Below are positions 1 through 12,086 of a DNA stretch of 64,000 bases, one piece after another. Source of the stretch: Acanthochlamys bracteata (lineage: Eukaryota > Streptophyta > Magnoliopsida > Pandanales > Velloziaceae). Numbering within the stretch: position 1 is the first letter of the stretch; every line of letters begins with the position of its first letter. The position numbers were made by a program, and so were the translations under genes. Below the pieces are notes generated by a model. That model was not told the origin of the DNA. It was given only the letters and a program-made list of their open reading frames with translations, and did no database searches. The DNA is taken from contig CM034130.1 of assembly GCA_019914995.1 (NCBI GenBank), forward strand, positions 6,324,001 through 6,388,000. Reading direction: 5' to 3'.

Positions 1-670
1 GTAGGTAATTAGCCCATCAAGAGCAACATTTTCCTCACTCCATCAAGTCATTAAGAAGCACTGTCTATTGAAATCCACACTAAATTTATAGCATTTGAGC
101 GATTGAAAGGCTTCATATCTTCAAATAATGCAGAAGTACTGTCTTTGAAGAAGACAAAGTTTTAATTACTATTGATTCGTGGACGAAGATGAACATAAAA
201 GAAGGAGACAGATGAAGAAAATAATTTGTTGGGAAAATCTGGATGACGTGGATCCATCTCATCCCTTTATCTAATAATGAGTGATGGGTCAAATATTAGA
301 TTGGTACTGTCACGACTAATTTAAAATCATGACCAACATTGAATTGAAATCTTACATACGATAGTTAGACCTGGCCCAAAAAAGCCGTTTCGAACTGAGT
401 CACTTGCTTACCAAATCATCGGTAGCAACAATAAGATTAGAAGTCATAATAACGTGAGACGAGGACCAGTGGCAGAGAAACCTTCAGCTAGTATCGCGAT
501 TGTTCGAATGCCTCGAAGAGATCGTCTCACCGTCATTTCTATCTTCTAAGGTCCCGATTAATAGTGTCGAAATAGGGACAATCTATCAGTATCTCCACCT
601 GTCTCTTTGGCTACGGAGGCCTCAGTTCTTCAACCCTCTCTTACTTTATTTGTCCATTTAACTTTATTTT
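1..670. other. Unassigned left-edge sequence
   Basis: No convincing open reading frame, RNA gene or complete transposon was recognised here. Composition is mixed, with a moderately GC-richer stretch around 460-620. It ends where hAT-like terminal sequence begins near 670. It could be flank of the hAT element or part of an older decayed element. Confidence 0.3.
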
Positions 671-2124
671 AGGGGTAACAATATATGATCCAATCCGACA
701 ACTCGAATCGAAATCGATCTATTAAAATTGAGTTTGGGTAATGACTTGAACGGATTTGGGTCAATTTCAGTTCAACCCGAAATTGACTCATTAATATAAA
801 AAAGTTCGGGTCATTTTTGTGTCAACCCGAAAGTGACCCGAATAATTGTTAGTATTTATACTGATTAAGTTTTTGAAATTATTCTCTTCTCAATTTCTTC
901 CTTCTCCGTTCGGTATTCTCAAACCCGATCTACAGATCTAGGTTATATCTACTCTTCGTCTCTTCCAGCAATATTTTTTTCCGTAAGAAATCAAATTTTA
1001 GATCTACTTTTCTAATTCTTCTCCAGTTCTCTGTCGGATCTATTATCTGTTTTCGCCGGTTAGTATCGTCTCCTTTTTGGCCGGTTGAAATCTCTTCATC
1101 ACGGATTCACACCTCCGTCCTGTAAAGCCACTGTGCTGCGCGTCTGAATCTCCTTCCCTCCGCGCGTTCAAATCTCTTCTCTTGGTCTTTTCCTCGCTAG
1201 CCTTGGCGACGATCAACATAAGAATCTTAGAGTAACACAATCAACAAAGGACCGTTTATTGATTTGGTTGTTGTTCCTATCTTTGATTTCTATCTAAATA
1301 GAAGACATCTAAATGTTCCTGTATTTTATCTCTGTTCTAATGTTTAAAATTTGATTACTTGATTTTCTTTTTATGTTAATCTCTTGAACAGTGAGAATAG
1401 TTGATAACTGACCATTTTTTATTTGAATGATGATAATTATGTTTCTAGTAATCATTTTCGTGTTTCTAACTCTTTGGTTGACTAGGTCTCTATCACAATA
1501 GGGCTCAGTTCTAATTAGTTTGATGTATGTGATTGTGTAGATAGATTGCTTAAAATAGCATGCACTAAATTTGGATACATGGTGCTGAGAGATTTAGCCT
1601 TAATGGAAATTGTTCCTCTAGCAAAGTCTTAGTTAACATAGTCTTTTTATTCCCAGCTTAAGTTTCTTTAGAGACAGTTCCACATAATACTCAAAATGAA
1701 GGTTATGCATCTATACTTTTGTCTAGCGATAGCTATTACTGAAATTTCTCTCTTTAGAAATACTTCAAATGAAAGTACTATTTGCTATATAACTAGAACC
1801 TACAAAAGGTTTAAGTGGGAGAGATATGGTAGGTCCTACAATATTATCTACTAGTTGTGCTCTTCAAAAGCTGGTACTGTAATATTATTCATCATTCTTT
1901 GATTGTTAACTCCACAATATGCATTCCAACTTGCAAGTTTTAAGAAAACTTGCTACAAGAACCATGGTGTAGGGATAATCTACTTTGAACTATGAAGCAT
2001 CTAGATTCAATCAATTCTTAGAGTTGATTTTATTAACCATTTGCATCATTTTATTATTAATAGATAGTTGTTGTATTAACTAAATGAATACTTACTGGTG
2101 ATTTAGTATTTTGGTTTTCACCAC

Positions 2125-2930
2125 CTTAGTCTTGAATTAGGAAGAAACCTTGCACAAATAATTTTTTCTGTTTAGTATTATTTGCAAGTTTCATTACTGT
2201 TTTTAATATTCTATTTCAAAACTATGCTTTCTGGTTTTTACAATTGTAGATTGTTTTTGTTTCATATAATAAACTATGCTTTAGTTTACGTTTTGCTAAT
2301 TGTTTTTATTTTAAAAAGCATACTATGCTTTAGTTTTCTGGTTGTTTCACTAAAATCTTGTTAGTCTTCTTAAGCTTTCTTAGCCTTGAATTAGAAACAA
2401 ACCTTGCACAAATAGTTTTTTTTCTGTTTAGTATTAATTTGCAAGTTTCATTATTGTTTTCAATATTTTGTATATGCTTTTTAAAATCAAAACTATACTT
2501 TCTGGTTGTTTACAATTGCAGATTGTTTTTGTTTCATACAAAAAGACTATGCTTTAGTTTCTGCTTGCTAATTGTTTCTATTTTAAAAACCATTCTATGC
2601 TTAAGATTTTTTCAATATTACACTAAAATTCTGGTTAGTCTTCTTAAGCTTTCTTAGCCTTGAATTAGGAAAAAACCTTGCACAAATAGTTTTTTTTTTT
2701 GTTTAGTATTAATTTGCAAGTTTCATTACTGTTTTTAATATTTGTATATGCTTTTTAAAAATTAAAACTATGCTTTTTCGTTGTTTGCAAATGCATATTA
2801 TTTTTGTTTCGTACAAAAAAATTATGCTTTAGTTTCTGTTTGCTAAATGTTTATGTTTTAAAAAGCATACTATTGCTTTAGTTTTTTGGTTGTCTCACTA
2901 AAATTCTGGTTAATCTTTTTAAGCTTTCTT
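2125..2930. repeat. Three tandem ~253-277 bp repeats inside the hAT element
   Basis: Three consecutive copies begin near 2125, 2378 and 2654, each opening with a version of CTTAG(T/C)CTTGAATTAG followed by CCTTGCACAAATA and a T-run. Each continues through GTTTAGTATTA, TTGCAAGTTTCATTA and TATGCTTTAG, in the same order. The last copy degrades near 2930. The repeats lie in the long non-coding section upstream of the transposase remnant, on a T-rich strand. ORFs in this stretch are low-complexity Phe/Leu translations of the repeat and are not considered genes. Confidence 0.75.
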
Positions 2931-3097
2931 TTTAAACAGAATTCTTTATAAACTAATATTTTGAATTTCTTTCTATAATATTTTATTTTCTACTATATAT
3001 TATATACCAATTAACAAATTTTCGATTGTTGAACTTATATGCAGTGTATATTAGAGGAAAAATACAAATATAGATGCATCTAAAATTATATGGAGTA

Positions 3098-3910
3098 CTC
3101 AAGGCGATAATTTCGATACAGAAAATGAAGCTAGTCAACATAGTCTTGAGGGGAGTTGTGCGACACAACTAACTACAATAGAAAAGCATAAACAGAGGCT
3201 TATCTCGGAAATTTGCAAACATTTTGAATTTCTTCCTTTAGATTCAACTGAAAAGTAGAAATATAAGCGCAAAACTTATGGTGCTTCTTACTTGACTGAC
3301 AGTCAATATGGTACCAGTAATTTGAAACGTCACGTCGAGTCATGTGTTAAGAGGGCCGCAAGAGATGTAAGACAATTAATTCTTCAACAAAATATTAATT
3401 TTATGTCTTTGGCTGAGGAAAAGTTTGATCCTAACAAATTTAGAAAATTATTGACTGCTGCCATGATAATGCTCGACATGCCTTTTCATTTCACTGAACT
3501 TACTGGATTTAGAACTGTATTTCAATAATTTGCGAACGAATATGCAACTTGTGAGTAGAAATATAGTTGAAGCTAATTGTGCAATACCATATAGAAGAGA
3601 AAAGAGCAAGATTTACTCTATGTTAGAAAGTATCCATGGTAGAATATACTTGACTTTTAATTTGTGATCTTTTTTGACAACTGATGAGTATATTTCTTTA
3701 ACAGCTCATTTTATTGATAAAGATTGGTAATTGTATAAGACACTTTTAAATTTTAGATCTATGCATACTCTTTCTAATGGTGTTATTTTAGCCGAAATGA
3801 ATTTTAGCCTTTTAAAAGATTAGGGAATTAATGAAATTTTTTTTTAAATTACTTTGGATAATGCTTCTTTGAATGATGTTTTTGCTTGAATATTGAAAAA
3901 TCATTGTCCT
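3098..3910 (+). pseudogene. hAT transposase remnant (BED finger plus start of catalytic region)
   Basis: Reading + from about 3098 gives a frame with an acidic N-terminal part, then a BED-type zinc-finger region with the motif GTSNLKRHVESC near 3310-3345. This ends in the expected His-Cys pair, but the upstream Cys pair is replaced and an in-frame TAG lies just before it (around 3256). A further open stretch (3292-3528) continues through a MPFHF-like segment typical of Ac/RICESLEEPER-type transposases. Beyond 3528 the similarity continues with many stops: 'FDLWSS'-like and 'AHFIDKDW'-like segments, then a 'TLDNAS' segment near 3855, the usual hAT region around a catalytic Asp. The dimerisation domain is absent. 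It cannot encode an active transposase. Confidence 0.75.
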
Positions 3911-4072
3911 TGAGTGGGAGGGTGAAAATGAATATCTGTTGAATACGAAATCGCAGCAAAAGTAAGAATTAGAGATTAGACCAGTTTGGATTCGACAGTT
4001 GGAGAAATTTCTATTCTAGCTAAGTAGGGAACGAAATTATAGTAACAAATTACTGTCAAAAAAGAATTCGGA

Positions 4073-4306
4073 GGTGTTTGGTAGTGTTTATAAAAATGCT
4101 TTTCATTTCAGAAAAACTTCTACATTTTGTAATAAAATTTCTAAAGTAGTTTAAAAAATTTTAAAATATAAAGTACAAGTGAATTGTATATCATAAGATC
4201 TTTAAATATTATTATCTTTTTAGGTTAAAAAGTTAAACCTATTTTCGAAAAGCTTTGCAATAAGCTTTATTTCAGAAATGCGCCTTATCTTAAACACTCC
4301 CAACAT
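4073..4306. repeat. MITE-like AT-rich element
   Basis: About 235 bp bounded by imperfect inverted ends: GGTGTTTGGTAGTGTTTA on the left, and on the right a sequence whose reverse complement reads GATGTTGGGAGTGTTTAA. It is AT-rich and non-coding. A sequence almost identical to one end (GGATGTTTGAGAGTGCTTAA) recurs at about 6203, supporting a dispersed family. No target-site duplication was established. Confidence 0.45.
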
Positions 4307-4516
4307 CTTCGAAAAAATTATGGCTGAAGCATTTAAAGCTGACTTTGCAAAAAAGTCCTCAATTTGCAAAACATATCCTTTAAATTGAAATCATTTAAGC
4401 AAGATAGCAATTTTAACGACTTTTTTACTAATATCACGAGCTAAATGCGGTTTTATCATAACTATGATTTGTATGAAATAGAATTATTTTTGCTGATATA
4501 AAATTATAAAAGTGTA

Positions 4517-6185
4517 TGTTGGAAACCCAATGTTAATTTTGATAATCACAATAATTAAGAGTTACGGTTTATGATTATGAACTAAATAGTTAAGATCAAG
4601 TTATGTGGATCTCACAAAAATTTATCCTATACCAAGCACACAATACGCCAACTATAGTACAAGAAGACCCTTCACCTATAGACAACCACGTAACTGCCAG
4701 CTACCTAATTGCTATCTATACTCTTTATTCCTTATGAGGCGCATGAACAAAATCTGCAAAAGTAAAACAGCCACAAAATAGAGCTCACACAAGCAGTTAG
4801 CTGTTTAGATGCTACATCCATGCTATTAAAGAAGAAACCGAACAAAGGATCATTATTCTCGTTGGCATCGCAAACTTCAATCAGTAGCTTAAGATTCAAA
4901 GTATTTACATTATTGGAGAAGATTACATAAGTCAAACTATGAAAACTAAGATGATTATCTCAATACTTGTGAGAAGATCAACAAAAATTTATTATCCAAA
5001 TCTAGTCAGTGAAGAACACAAGCTTTCAGTCATGAAGATGAATAGCAAGCTCTAGAACTCAAATTAACTCAACAGCTTCACCAGCCCATAGGAAAATGTC
5101 ATCCTAATCAACGAATCCATAGAGGAGATTCACCATCCGACTCATCTTCAAATCAGAAAACAAAAAACAAGTTGCTGGGGTCCATATCAAATAAAAAAGT
5201 CATATTAGCTGGAGTAAGTGCAGCAGTCAGGCGAAAGTTTTGAATTTCCTCACAGATACATTTAATGCTGATGAAAAAACTTACAATAGTCTATCTAAAT
5301 AAAATCATGGGCCAACTAGAGAACTGCTAGATATTTCAGCAATAACAATCAAAGAACGGAAGACTACAACAAAGAACGATTTCGAAATTTGCTATTGATT
5401 AGGAGACTCTAACGGAAAAATTTGCAACAAGAAGACTTCAAGAACCTTAGCCCTGTAAGCAGAAATTGTGTAAGAAAGAGACAAATTGCAGAATAGAAGA
5501 ACAAAAAAATTACTGAGAAATTCAAAGAAGAACGAACAGCATTACACAGACTCAATCTTTCAAATAGAGACAGTTTTATTATTCTGATCAATTTTCTGAA
5601 CACATTCTGGCAGCCTTTTAATCATCTCAACTTGTTTATTTTAAATTTATTTTGCTTTGAGATTGATCATGTGCCTAATTTATGTTAATTAAATTTCTAT
5701 AGAATAGAGACTAAGTGATTAAAACATTTGTGGAAGAGACTCGGTAGGAGCCTGGTAGATGTGCAATGACTTTGTAACAAGCCTAGCTGTTTAGTTAGGA
5801 GAACGTGTGTGTTCAGTCGGCTGTGAAGGGCTATCTAATTTTAAAAAAATTCGATAAAAATAAGTGTGCTTGGTGAACTAGTTTTCTTATTTGCTGTATA
5901 AGTTGTTTAAAGTTTAGTAAATATTTGACTCTTATGATAGAACATCTCGTGAACGTAGACAAAGATATTTACCAAACCACGTATATCTCGTAAGTTGTTT
6001 TGATTTACTATTCAATTTATTTGCTTAAAATATGATGTGCTAATAGCTCTTTGCAGGATCTATCATATATATAACCGATTGCCTAACTACTACTTGTATG
6101 ATATTCTATTAATCGAAAAATTTTTATTATCAACTCAATTCACCCCTCCCATTTTGAGTTGATTTTGCAGGTGTTACTAATATCA
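4517..6185 (+). mobile_element. Solo LTR, Sirevirus-like Ty1/copia family
   Basis: It starts TGTTGGAAACCC and ends with a block, CAACTCAATTCACCCCTCCC then TTTTGAGTTGATTTTGCAGG, that matches the 3' end of the LTRs in the large array at 14.6-34.2 kb when those are read on the minus strand. Its start also matches theirs (TGTTGGAA, then TTTTGATAAT). A CCACGTA motif near 5976 corresponds to the conserved AACGTGGTTCGG block of the array LTRs. No primer-binding site or coding sequence flanks it, so it is a solo LTR or isolated terminus. The exact right end (CA at 6184-6185) and target duplication are uncertain. Confidence 0.6.
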
Positions 6186-6204
6186 TAAAATTGAAAATTT
6201 TAGG

Positions 6205-7254
6205 ATGTTTGAGAGTGCTTAAAATAAAGAGGTTTTTAAAGAAGAACTTATTTTGAAATTTTTAAAAAAATTAGCTTAGCTTTTTAATAAAAAATAATAT
6301 GAATTGTACAATAAGTTTCACAACTGACACATTTGAACTTTCTACATTTTAAAAGTAAAATTTTTTAAATACTATATTAGATTTATTAAAATAAAAATTA
6401 AATAAAATGTTAATAAACAGTAATAGACTGCCACCGATACCTTAAATCAAAATTTTGACAACTGTCAATCTAAACCCTTTCCAATATAAAATAGTTCTCT
6501 GTACTTGACATGAGATAAAACCTTATCACATATTATTGTCTAAACTGATGAGGGAGGTGAATCCATTACACTTTTAGTTAAGCATATGCAAAACATATAA
6601 TTAACTTTGAAAATTAAATCATATATATATATATATATTAATATTATTGATACGAAGTATAAAAGTTAATAGGCGAAATAATAAGTGGTATTATAACAAA
6701 CTTGAATCGTTGATCTAAGCTGCACAAAATAAGAAAGAAACAGTCAGCAATCTAGTTTTCCCATATATGTTAATTGCGGTACATCTAACAACGCAATGAA
6801 TATAAATTAAATTGCTAGTAAACGAAATGGCCAAATGGCCATCAAACTATCTATATCAAGACAGTAAAAACAAGTTGCCGTAAGCATATAAAAATGATTA
6901 ACAAAAATATAAGACTTAAACGAGCTTAATTCAATTTTGGCACGCATATATATTGAAACCAAAACTAAGTACAACAGTACAAAAGACGGTGTCTAGTAAC
7001 ATAAGCTACCATATAGCGTAGAAATATGTATTCTTTACTTACCTCAATTCCTAACCAACGTTTCAACAATTTAATGAGAAGCCTAGAGGCGCATCTAACG
7101 TCTTACGGTCATCATGAATTAATTTTACAATGTATATACGATGGAGTATTGTGTATATACATAAAAGTATGAGTTTTGGTATATATATTATGTAATTTAT
7201 ATTTTTAATACAAAATTTTTTTAAAATGTTAATAGCAATCAAACATCTCATTTC
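6205..7254. other. AT-rich intergenic sequence with (AT)n microsatellite
   Basis: No gene seen. The left edge (from about 6203) begins with a copy of the MITE-like end described at 4073-4306. An (AT)n run of about 18-20 bases lies near 6622-6640. Short ORFs such as the one at 7063-7251 are AT-rich and lack recognisable domains. Confidence 0.5.
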
Positions 7255-7393
7255 GCCGTCATTACTAACAACGACCGACTTTTAGTGACCACTTTTGTGA
7301 CCGTATTTTTTTTATCGTTATTAGTATTAGCGATAGGTTTCCTTCAATAGCGACCAAGAGTTTTGGTTTCTATTAGTACTTTTTGTTGTAGTG
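7255..7393. mobile_element. Terminal fragment of a CACTA-type transposon
   Basis: The right edge reads TTTTTGTTGTAGTG, the reverse complement of CACTACAACAAAAA, a widespread plant CACTA terminus. Inward of it are several copies of short GCGACC/GTGACC-type motifs (AGCGACCAAGAG, TAGTGACCACTT, ACGACCGACTTTTAGTGACC), as in CACTA subterminal regions. No matching left terminus was found in the preceding kilobase, so this is a truncated end. Confidence 0.5.
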
Positions 7394-8466
7394 ATATTTA
7401 TTGTTTAAACTTTACGAATTTAATCAAATTAAGTTCTAGTACAAAGTCGCAAATGTATTACCTAACTAAAATAGTTGAATCTTTTGTTGGGCAGAAATTC
7501 AATTAAAGGATTGCTACAATAGAGGTTGAATGAGTCAATATTCTAGTTATATCTATACCATAAGATACATACAAATACTAGTTATATATTTATACATATA
7601 TATACAACATTGATAGCTAAATCAAATCTTTCTAGACTTAAGTTAAATCACTCCTATGATTAACGATTTCAGCAATTCAATTATAGAAAAAGATCAATTA
7701 TCTTTATCAAAGAAGTGGAAAGCGCGCAACAAAAGAGAAAGAGAATGCTTTCGCACCCACTTGGAAAGAAGATAAACAACTAATAGAGTTGGGCTTATAC
7801 TAATTTAATTTATTAGAGTTAAAATTTGAGAATATAATAGTAAATTTAATATGTCACTTTACTTTGAAATTCAAACGATCCGAATCCTTAATACGCACAA
7901 TAGATTAGCAGCTTAACTACAAATTACCCCAAATGAGACATAGGAAAATTGTGAAAATAAAATGCTAATTTACTAGTTAGGTAGTGGTAGCGACTAACAG
8001 AGACTGTATAGATAGCTAATAGTAGCAACTAGCAACCCTCTGCATGAGGATGCTCTCATCTTTTGCTTTAAGAGTTCACAACTGTCAATATATCTCACAT
8101 TTATAATGAAAGGAATTTCCCTCTAGACTGGTTGGCTAAATTAAAGAGCTGAATCCAAAGCACGGGACTCTCTAAATAGATTCTTTTTGGAAATTGTTAG
8201 TTTTCTTAATAGATTAATAGGTAAACGATTAATGCGACTTGTGGCGAATTTAATATTCTTTTGAAATTCAATTGTCAAAGAAAGAAATAAGCTTAGTTTT
8301 TATGAAATATCATCTTAGGATTATTAATAAATAATGTGAGACTAAACTTCTGTAACATCTATCTTTTCCAACAAAATGGCTATCTTTTTAAAATAAAATT
8401 AGGTACATGTACTGAAATAAAGTAGACTAAGTTGCCATGAAATAAAATCAGCCATTAGTTTGAATA
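7394..8466. other. Intergenic sequence, nothing recognised
   Basis: AT-rich sequence without an open frame of note, repeat structure or RNA gene that I can recognise, lying between the truncated CACTA end and the complete CACTA element. Confidence 0.4.
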
Positions 8467-10199
8467 CACTACTAGAAATAATGGAATCAATGACTAACGA
8501 AATTAGTCCGCAATATTTATAGTTCAGTCGGTAAAGATATTTACCGACTGAAATATAGTTAGTCAATAAACGATTGACGAATTCTAATTGGTAAATTAAT
8601 TATCGACCAACATATTTACCAATGCAGAATACCGACTAATATATTAGTCAGTATTTTTCGACTAGCATATATGTCGGTATTTACTGACTGTACTTATAGT
8701 CGTTAGAGACAGTCCGTTTGGCGACTGTTTTATGTAGTTGGTAGATTACCCACCAACCACTTAGTCGGTCTTTAGCCACCATCCGTTCAGCCAAAATTTA
8801 GCCACTAGATGTTCAGTCGGTATTTACCGACTAACGCCGACTGATGTGTGTAGTCAACAATCTTCTCTTCAGTTGGTATTACCAACTGAATACTAGTGCA
8901 ATCGGTATTTTTTTATGAATTTAGCACTAGATCATTGTTAATTTTAATAATTTCTTTATCAATAATTATTTCATGCACATCATTCAATTAAATAGCACTA
9001 AAGTATACACAGAACATAATCTAAATAGCACAACATTCAACACATAAATAATTCCAACAAAAGTAAGTACTCATGTTCATTGAAAATGCATTATTAAGTA
9101 GATTGCTGCTGATGGCTAAGTCATTTCAACAAATCATAATACATGACAGATATTTCTAATGTAACAAAAAAGATTGCCCCAACGAACCATTCCAATAACA
9201 AAGCATTTCTTGCTGGAAAACTATAAACAATGCAATCCTTCCAATAACAATGTATTCAAATAGCAATCAAGCTAAACTGTTATGCTATTTCAGGACATCC
9301 ATCAAAATTTTGAAAATGCATTACATTTTCAAAACCTATAACTCACCCAAAGCATGTTCACTACTAATTAACAACTATAATATTTTGTTTTATTCTATCC
9401 TATGAGATTAATTAACATACATGAAATTAATTAACGAACTAAATCGATAATGTGTTGTTGCTTGTAGCCTTGTATTCCTATGATTCAACTAACCAGTTAA
9501 GTAGCAATTGAAGCAACTGAGGAGAAGAAGATGATGGCAGCTCGAAGATGAGAAGATTCCAACTTATTGTATGCTTCAATTTGCTGGAGATTAGAGGGAC
9601 ACCTCGCTAGCGACAGCGATTGTAACTTAGACAGTGGAGAAGATGATAGCCGCACGGAGTAGCTAAAGATTTCATCAGCGACAGCTTCAATTTCGACTGC
9701 AACGCCATTCACGCGGAGACGTGTAGCTCGTCCGAGCGAGCTTAAGCTTACCGACAATAAAAATTGAAGCAATGCAAGTGAGTGGGATGTTGGCTACAGT
9801 AAGAATTGCTTACTTTCTTCATCGATCAGAAATGAAACCTACAGGGAAGGGTTCACGCGCAGGAGAAGGAAGCTAGGTTTTCGGTGAGCTACTCGTTAGA
9901 TGAGAAAGAAATAAAAGAGTACTGATCGAACTGGTTAGCTGAAGCTTACTAAAACTGATGAATAACGACTGACTAAAGTTACTAATCGGTAAATTTTGCT
10001 AACTGCGTAAACATAGTTGGTAAATAAAATTATTTTCCGACTATAAAATTAGACAGTAGGTAAATTCGTAATATACTAACTGATAATAGAATCAGTTGGC
10101 AAATATATGAATATTATCGACTGAATTATATTTAATTGGTATTTGATGAAATTACTGACTGAATAATCTCGGTCGGTATAGGTCTTATTTCTAGTAGTG
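8467..10199. mobile_element. Non-autonomous CACTA (En/Spm-type) transposon
   Basis: A 1,733-bp element with perfect 15-bp terminal inverted repeats CACTACTAGAAATAA at both ends. Both subterminal regions (about 8520-8910 and 9960-10,190) are packed with copies, in both orientations, of a CAGTCGGTA/TACCGACTG motif, the arrangement bound by TNPA-type proteins in this superfamily. The flanking trinucleotides are ATA on the left and ATG on the right, so the expected 3-bp target duplication has one mismatch. No transposase is present. The interior (about 8930-9950) is unrelated filler holding one short minus-strand ORF (9497-9772, 91 codons) of no recognised family. Confidence 0.85.
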
Positions 10200-11043
10200 A
10201 TGAACAGGCTACTTACTCTAAGTAAAAGAGATCATGTGAAAATCTTGAAATGAAGCGTACTATTTATCTTAAATAAAATGAATCTTATAGATTTTGAAAT
10301 TAAACGGACTACGAATGTCTTGAATGAATCGGATAATAAAGTTGAATTTAGTACCAATTTTTGGACCTATTTGGTCGAGCTTGTTATAAATCTATGTGAA
10401 GAATTTACGGTTCTTTTCAAAATCAATAAGTAACAAAAAGAGCAAGCCTTACGAATATCTTACAATTATAATCAATAATATGGAACTAAAATTTGAACAC
10501 AGACTGATTAGAGGCATCACTTTTGAATGAAACTTGGTTGAATGTACTATTCATGTCTTGAATTTGTTGCTTCACTAGGTTCTTTAATTAATTAAAAATG
10601 AGTTTCTGAGATCTTGGACCTTTTGCTCTTGGATCAAGTGCACCCACCGAATCTTCCTAATTGCCAGGGATCATACAGTAATTACTTGGTCAGCAAGCAT
10701 TCCAACTTATGTTGTTTATATTTTCTCTCTCGAATTATAATTTGCTAGTTTCACAACCTAGCATCAGACATTCCATTCACAAAATTTAATAACAAAGTAT
10801 ACAAAGTCAACGACTTTGGCAATCTGCATTCAGCTTCTAAGTTATAGTTAATCAAGCAATTTAACTCAAGTTTTGTGTCGATACAAATTTTTATTGTAAT
10901 TTTTATTCATATACTTTCTAACTCTCAATAGATGAATCTATAGTTCATCAACGAAAAATTAATCGATTTTTCCAATGTACTTATATATGTACATCACCTT
11001 ATAATTAGTACATGCACTACTAGTATTGCGTACTGTATTTATA
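10200..11043. other. Intergenic region downstream of the Dof gene
   Basis: No further gene recognised. The right part holds the Dof gene's likely 3' untranslated region and transcription end, because that gene runs on the minus strand and stops at 11,044. No precise polyadenylation site is claimed. Confidence 0.4.
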
Positions 11044-11754
11044 TTATATATGAAAGGAGGAAGAAGAAGAAGAAGAAGATGGGATTACTCTCTGGAGGTC
11101 CACAGCAGAGAGCTTCAAGGCTTGAAAGTAAGCTTTGTAATAATCACTACACATGAAATCTTGATCATTACTTTCTGGAGCTTCAACGCATGTCAAACTC
11201 AAATTATCGGCAAACTCTTCAGCCACAGTCGGCAACATCGAGACTGCAAGCAGCTGATCATAATCATCAACGCAACCAAGATCGAGAACATCATCCATTA
11301 CAGTCGCAATCTGTGCGTTGTCGTTTGAACCAAGACTAGCACCAGTGTTAATATCTGGACTATTGTTCAGGTACTTTCCGTACAACAGAGCAAGATCAAT
11401 CTCATTATTCGATCCATTGTCATTGTGCAAGGATCGATCACCAACCTTATCCATATCATGAATATTTCCTGCAATCCCATAAAGAATGAGATCAGGCCGA
11501 ATTATAGAACGGCTCTGGTTATTCGAAGACCTATTAGGTCTTGGCCGGTGGCTTCTACGGCAACCAACGCCTGCTGGAATGTTGCGCAGAGACCCCCCTT
11601 TAGTCCAGTACCGTTTGCAGGCTTTGCAGAAGTACCGCGGCTGCGAGAGGCTGTAGTTGTTATAGTAACAGAACTTTGTGTTGGCTGAGTTGCAACGAGG
11701 GCAAGCCAATCTCTTAAACTGCCCATCACTACCGTCGGGTACCTGTGACATCAT
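11044..11754 (-). CDS. Dof-type zinc finger transcription factor
   Basis: Plant-specific DNA-binding protein of about 236 residues; Dof proteins bind AAAG core sites in promoters in the nucleus. The Dof domain lies at residues 18-67, starting [16 protein letters not shown] and ending GVGCRR. It shows the diagnostic Cys2-Cys2 spacing CX2CX21CX2C (C18, C21, C43, C46) and the basic stretch [11 protein letters not shown]. The start is taken at the Met-Met at 11,754: the frame stays open 63 codons further upstream, but that part lacks conserved features and looks like translated leader. After the domain come a Ser/Asn/Arg-rich linker, an acidic middle ([17 protein letters not shown], possibly activating) and a C-terminal run of eight Ser encoded by an AGA/GAA microsatellite. 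No frameshift. The subgroup cannot be fixed by eye. Confidence 0.93.
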   Translation of the reverse strand: MMSQVPDGSDGQFKRLACPRCNSANTKFCYYNNYSLSQPRYFCKACKRYWTKGGSLRNIPAGVGCRRSHRPRPNRSSNNQSRSIIRPDLILYGIAGNIHDMDKVGDRSLHNDNGSNNEIDLALLYGKYLNNSPDINTGASLGSNDNAQIATVMDDVLDLGCVDDYDQLLAVSMLPTVAEEFADNLSLTCVEAPESNDQDFMCSDYYKAYFQALKLSAVDLQRVIPSSSSSSSSFHI

Positions 11755-12086
11755 CGAACGAGATACAGCAGAGGAGAAGAATGTGCAGAAAGAGAATCGT
11801 TTACTTGTTTTGAAGTTTGAAGGGGGAAGAAAAATGGAAGTCGATTTGGATCTTATGAAGACAAAGGGTTTGATGCTGCTTGTACATGTGAGTGCACGTG
11901 CATGAGAGCGTGATTGGATTGCAGGGTGGACACGTGGAGACATACTAATTGCTGCATCGAATGGATTGACTAACGTGACCTTGAAAATTGGGTCAATCTG
12001 TTAAATCATAGGTGTGGTACTTTTTGTTTCACAAAGACACTTTAGTTGATTGGTACTATAACTTGGTTATGAGCCGAATCATTCGG
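11755..12086 (-). promoter_or_regulatory. Leader and probable promoter region of the Dof gene
   Basis: This is the stretch immediately upstream of the chosen Dof start. Its proximal 189 bases stay in frame with the gene and could encode an N-terminal extension starting at 11,943, but composition and absence of family features suggest a 5' leader. Nothing else is recognised. Confidence 0.35.

Larger units (their letters stand above)
671..3910 (+). mobile_element. Decayed hAT-superfamily DNA transposon
   Basis: The left end begins TAGGGGTAACAATATATG, resembling plant hAT termini. A very similar start, TAGGGATGATAATATATG, recurs near 42,225. Subterminal sequence (about 720-840) repeats short motifs built on CGGGTCA/TGACCCG, as expected for transposase-binding subterminal repeats. 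A long non-coding stretch (about 1240-3040, possibly an intron) precedes a broken hAT transposase reading frame on the same strand. No right terminus or target duplication was found, so the right boundary is only where transposase similarity stops. Assignment to hAT is firm from the transposase; extending the element left to 671 is inference. Confidence 0.55.

Noticed and set aside
2182-2657. Hydrophobic plus-strand ORFs at the left side
   Set aside because: They fall within the T-rich tandem repeat, and the frames differ between repeat copies.
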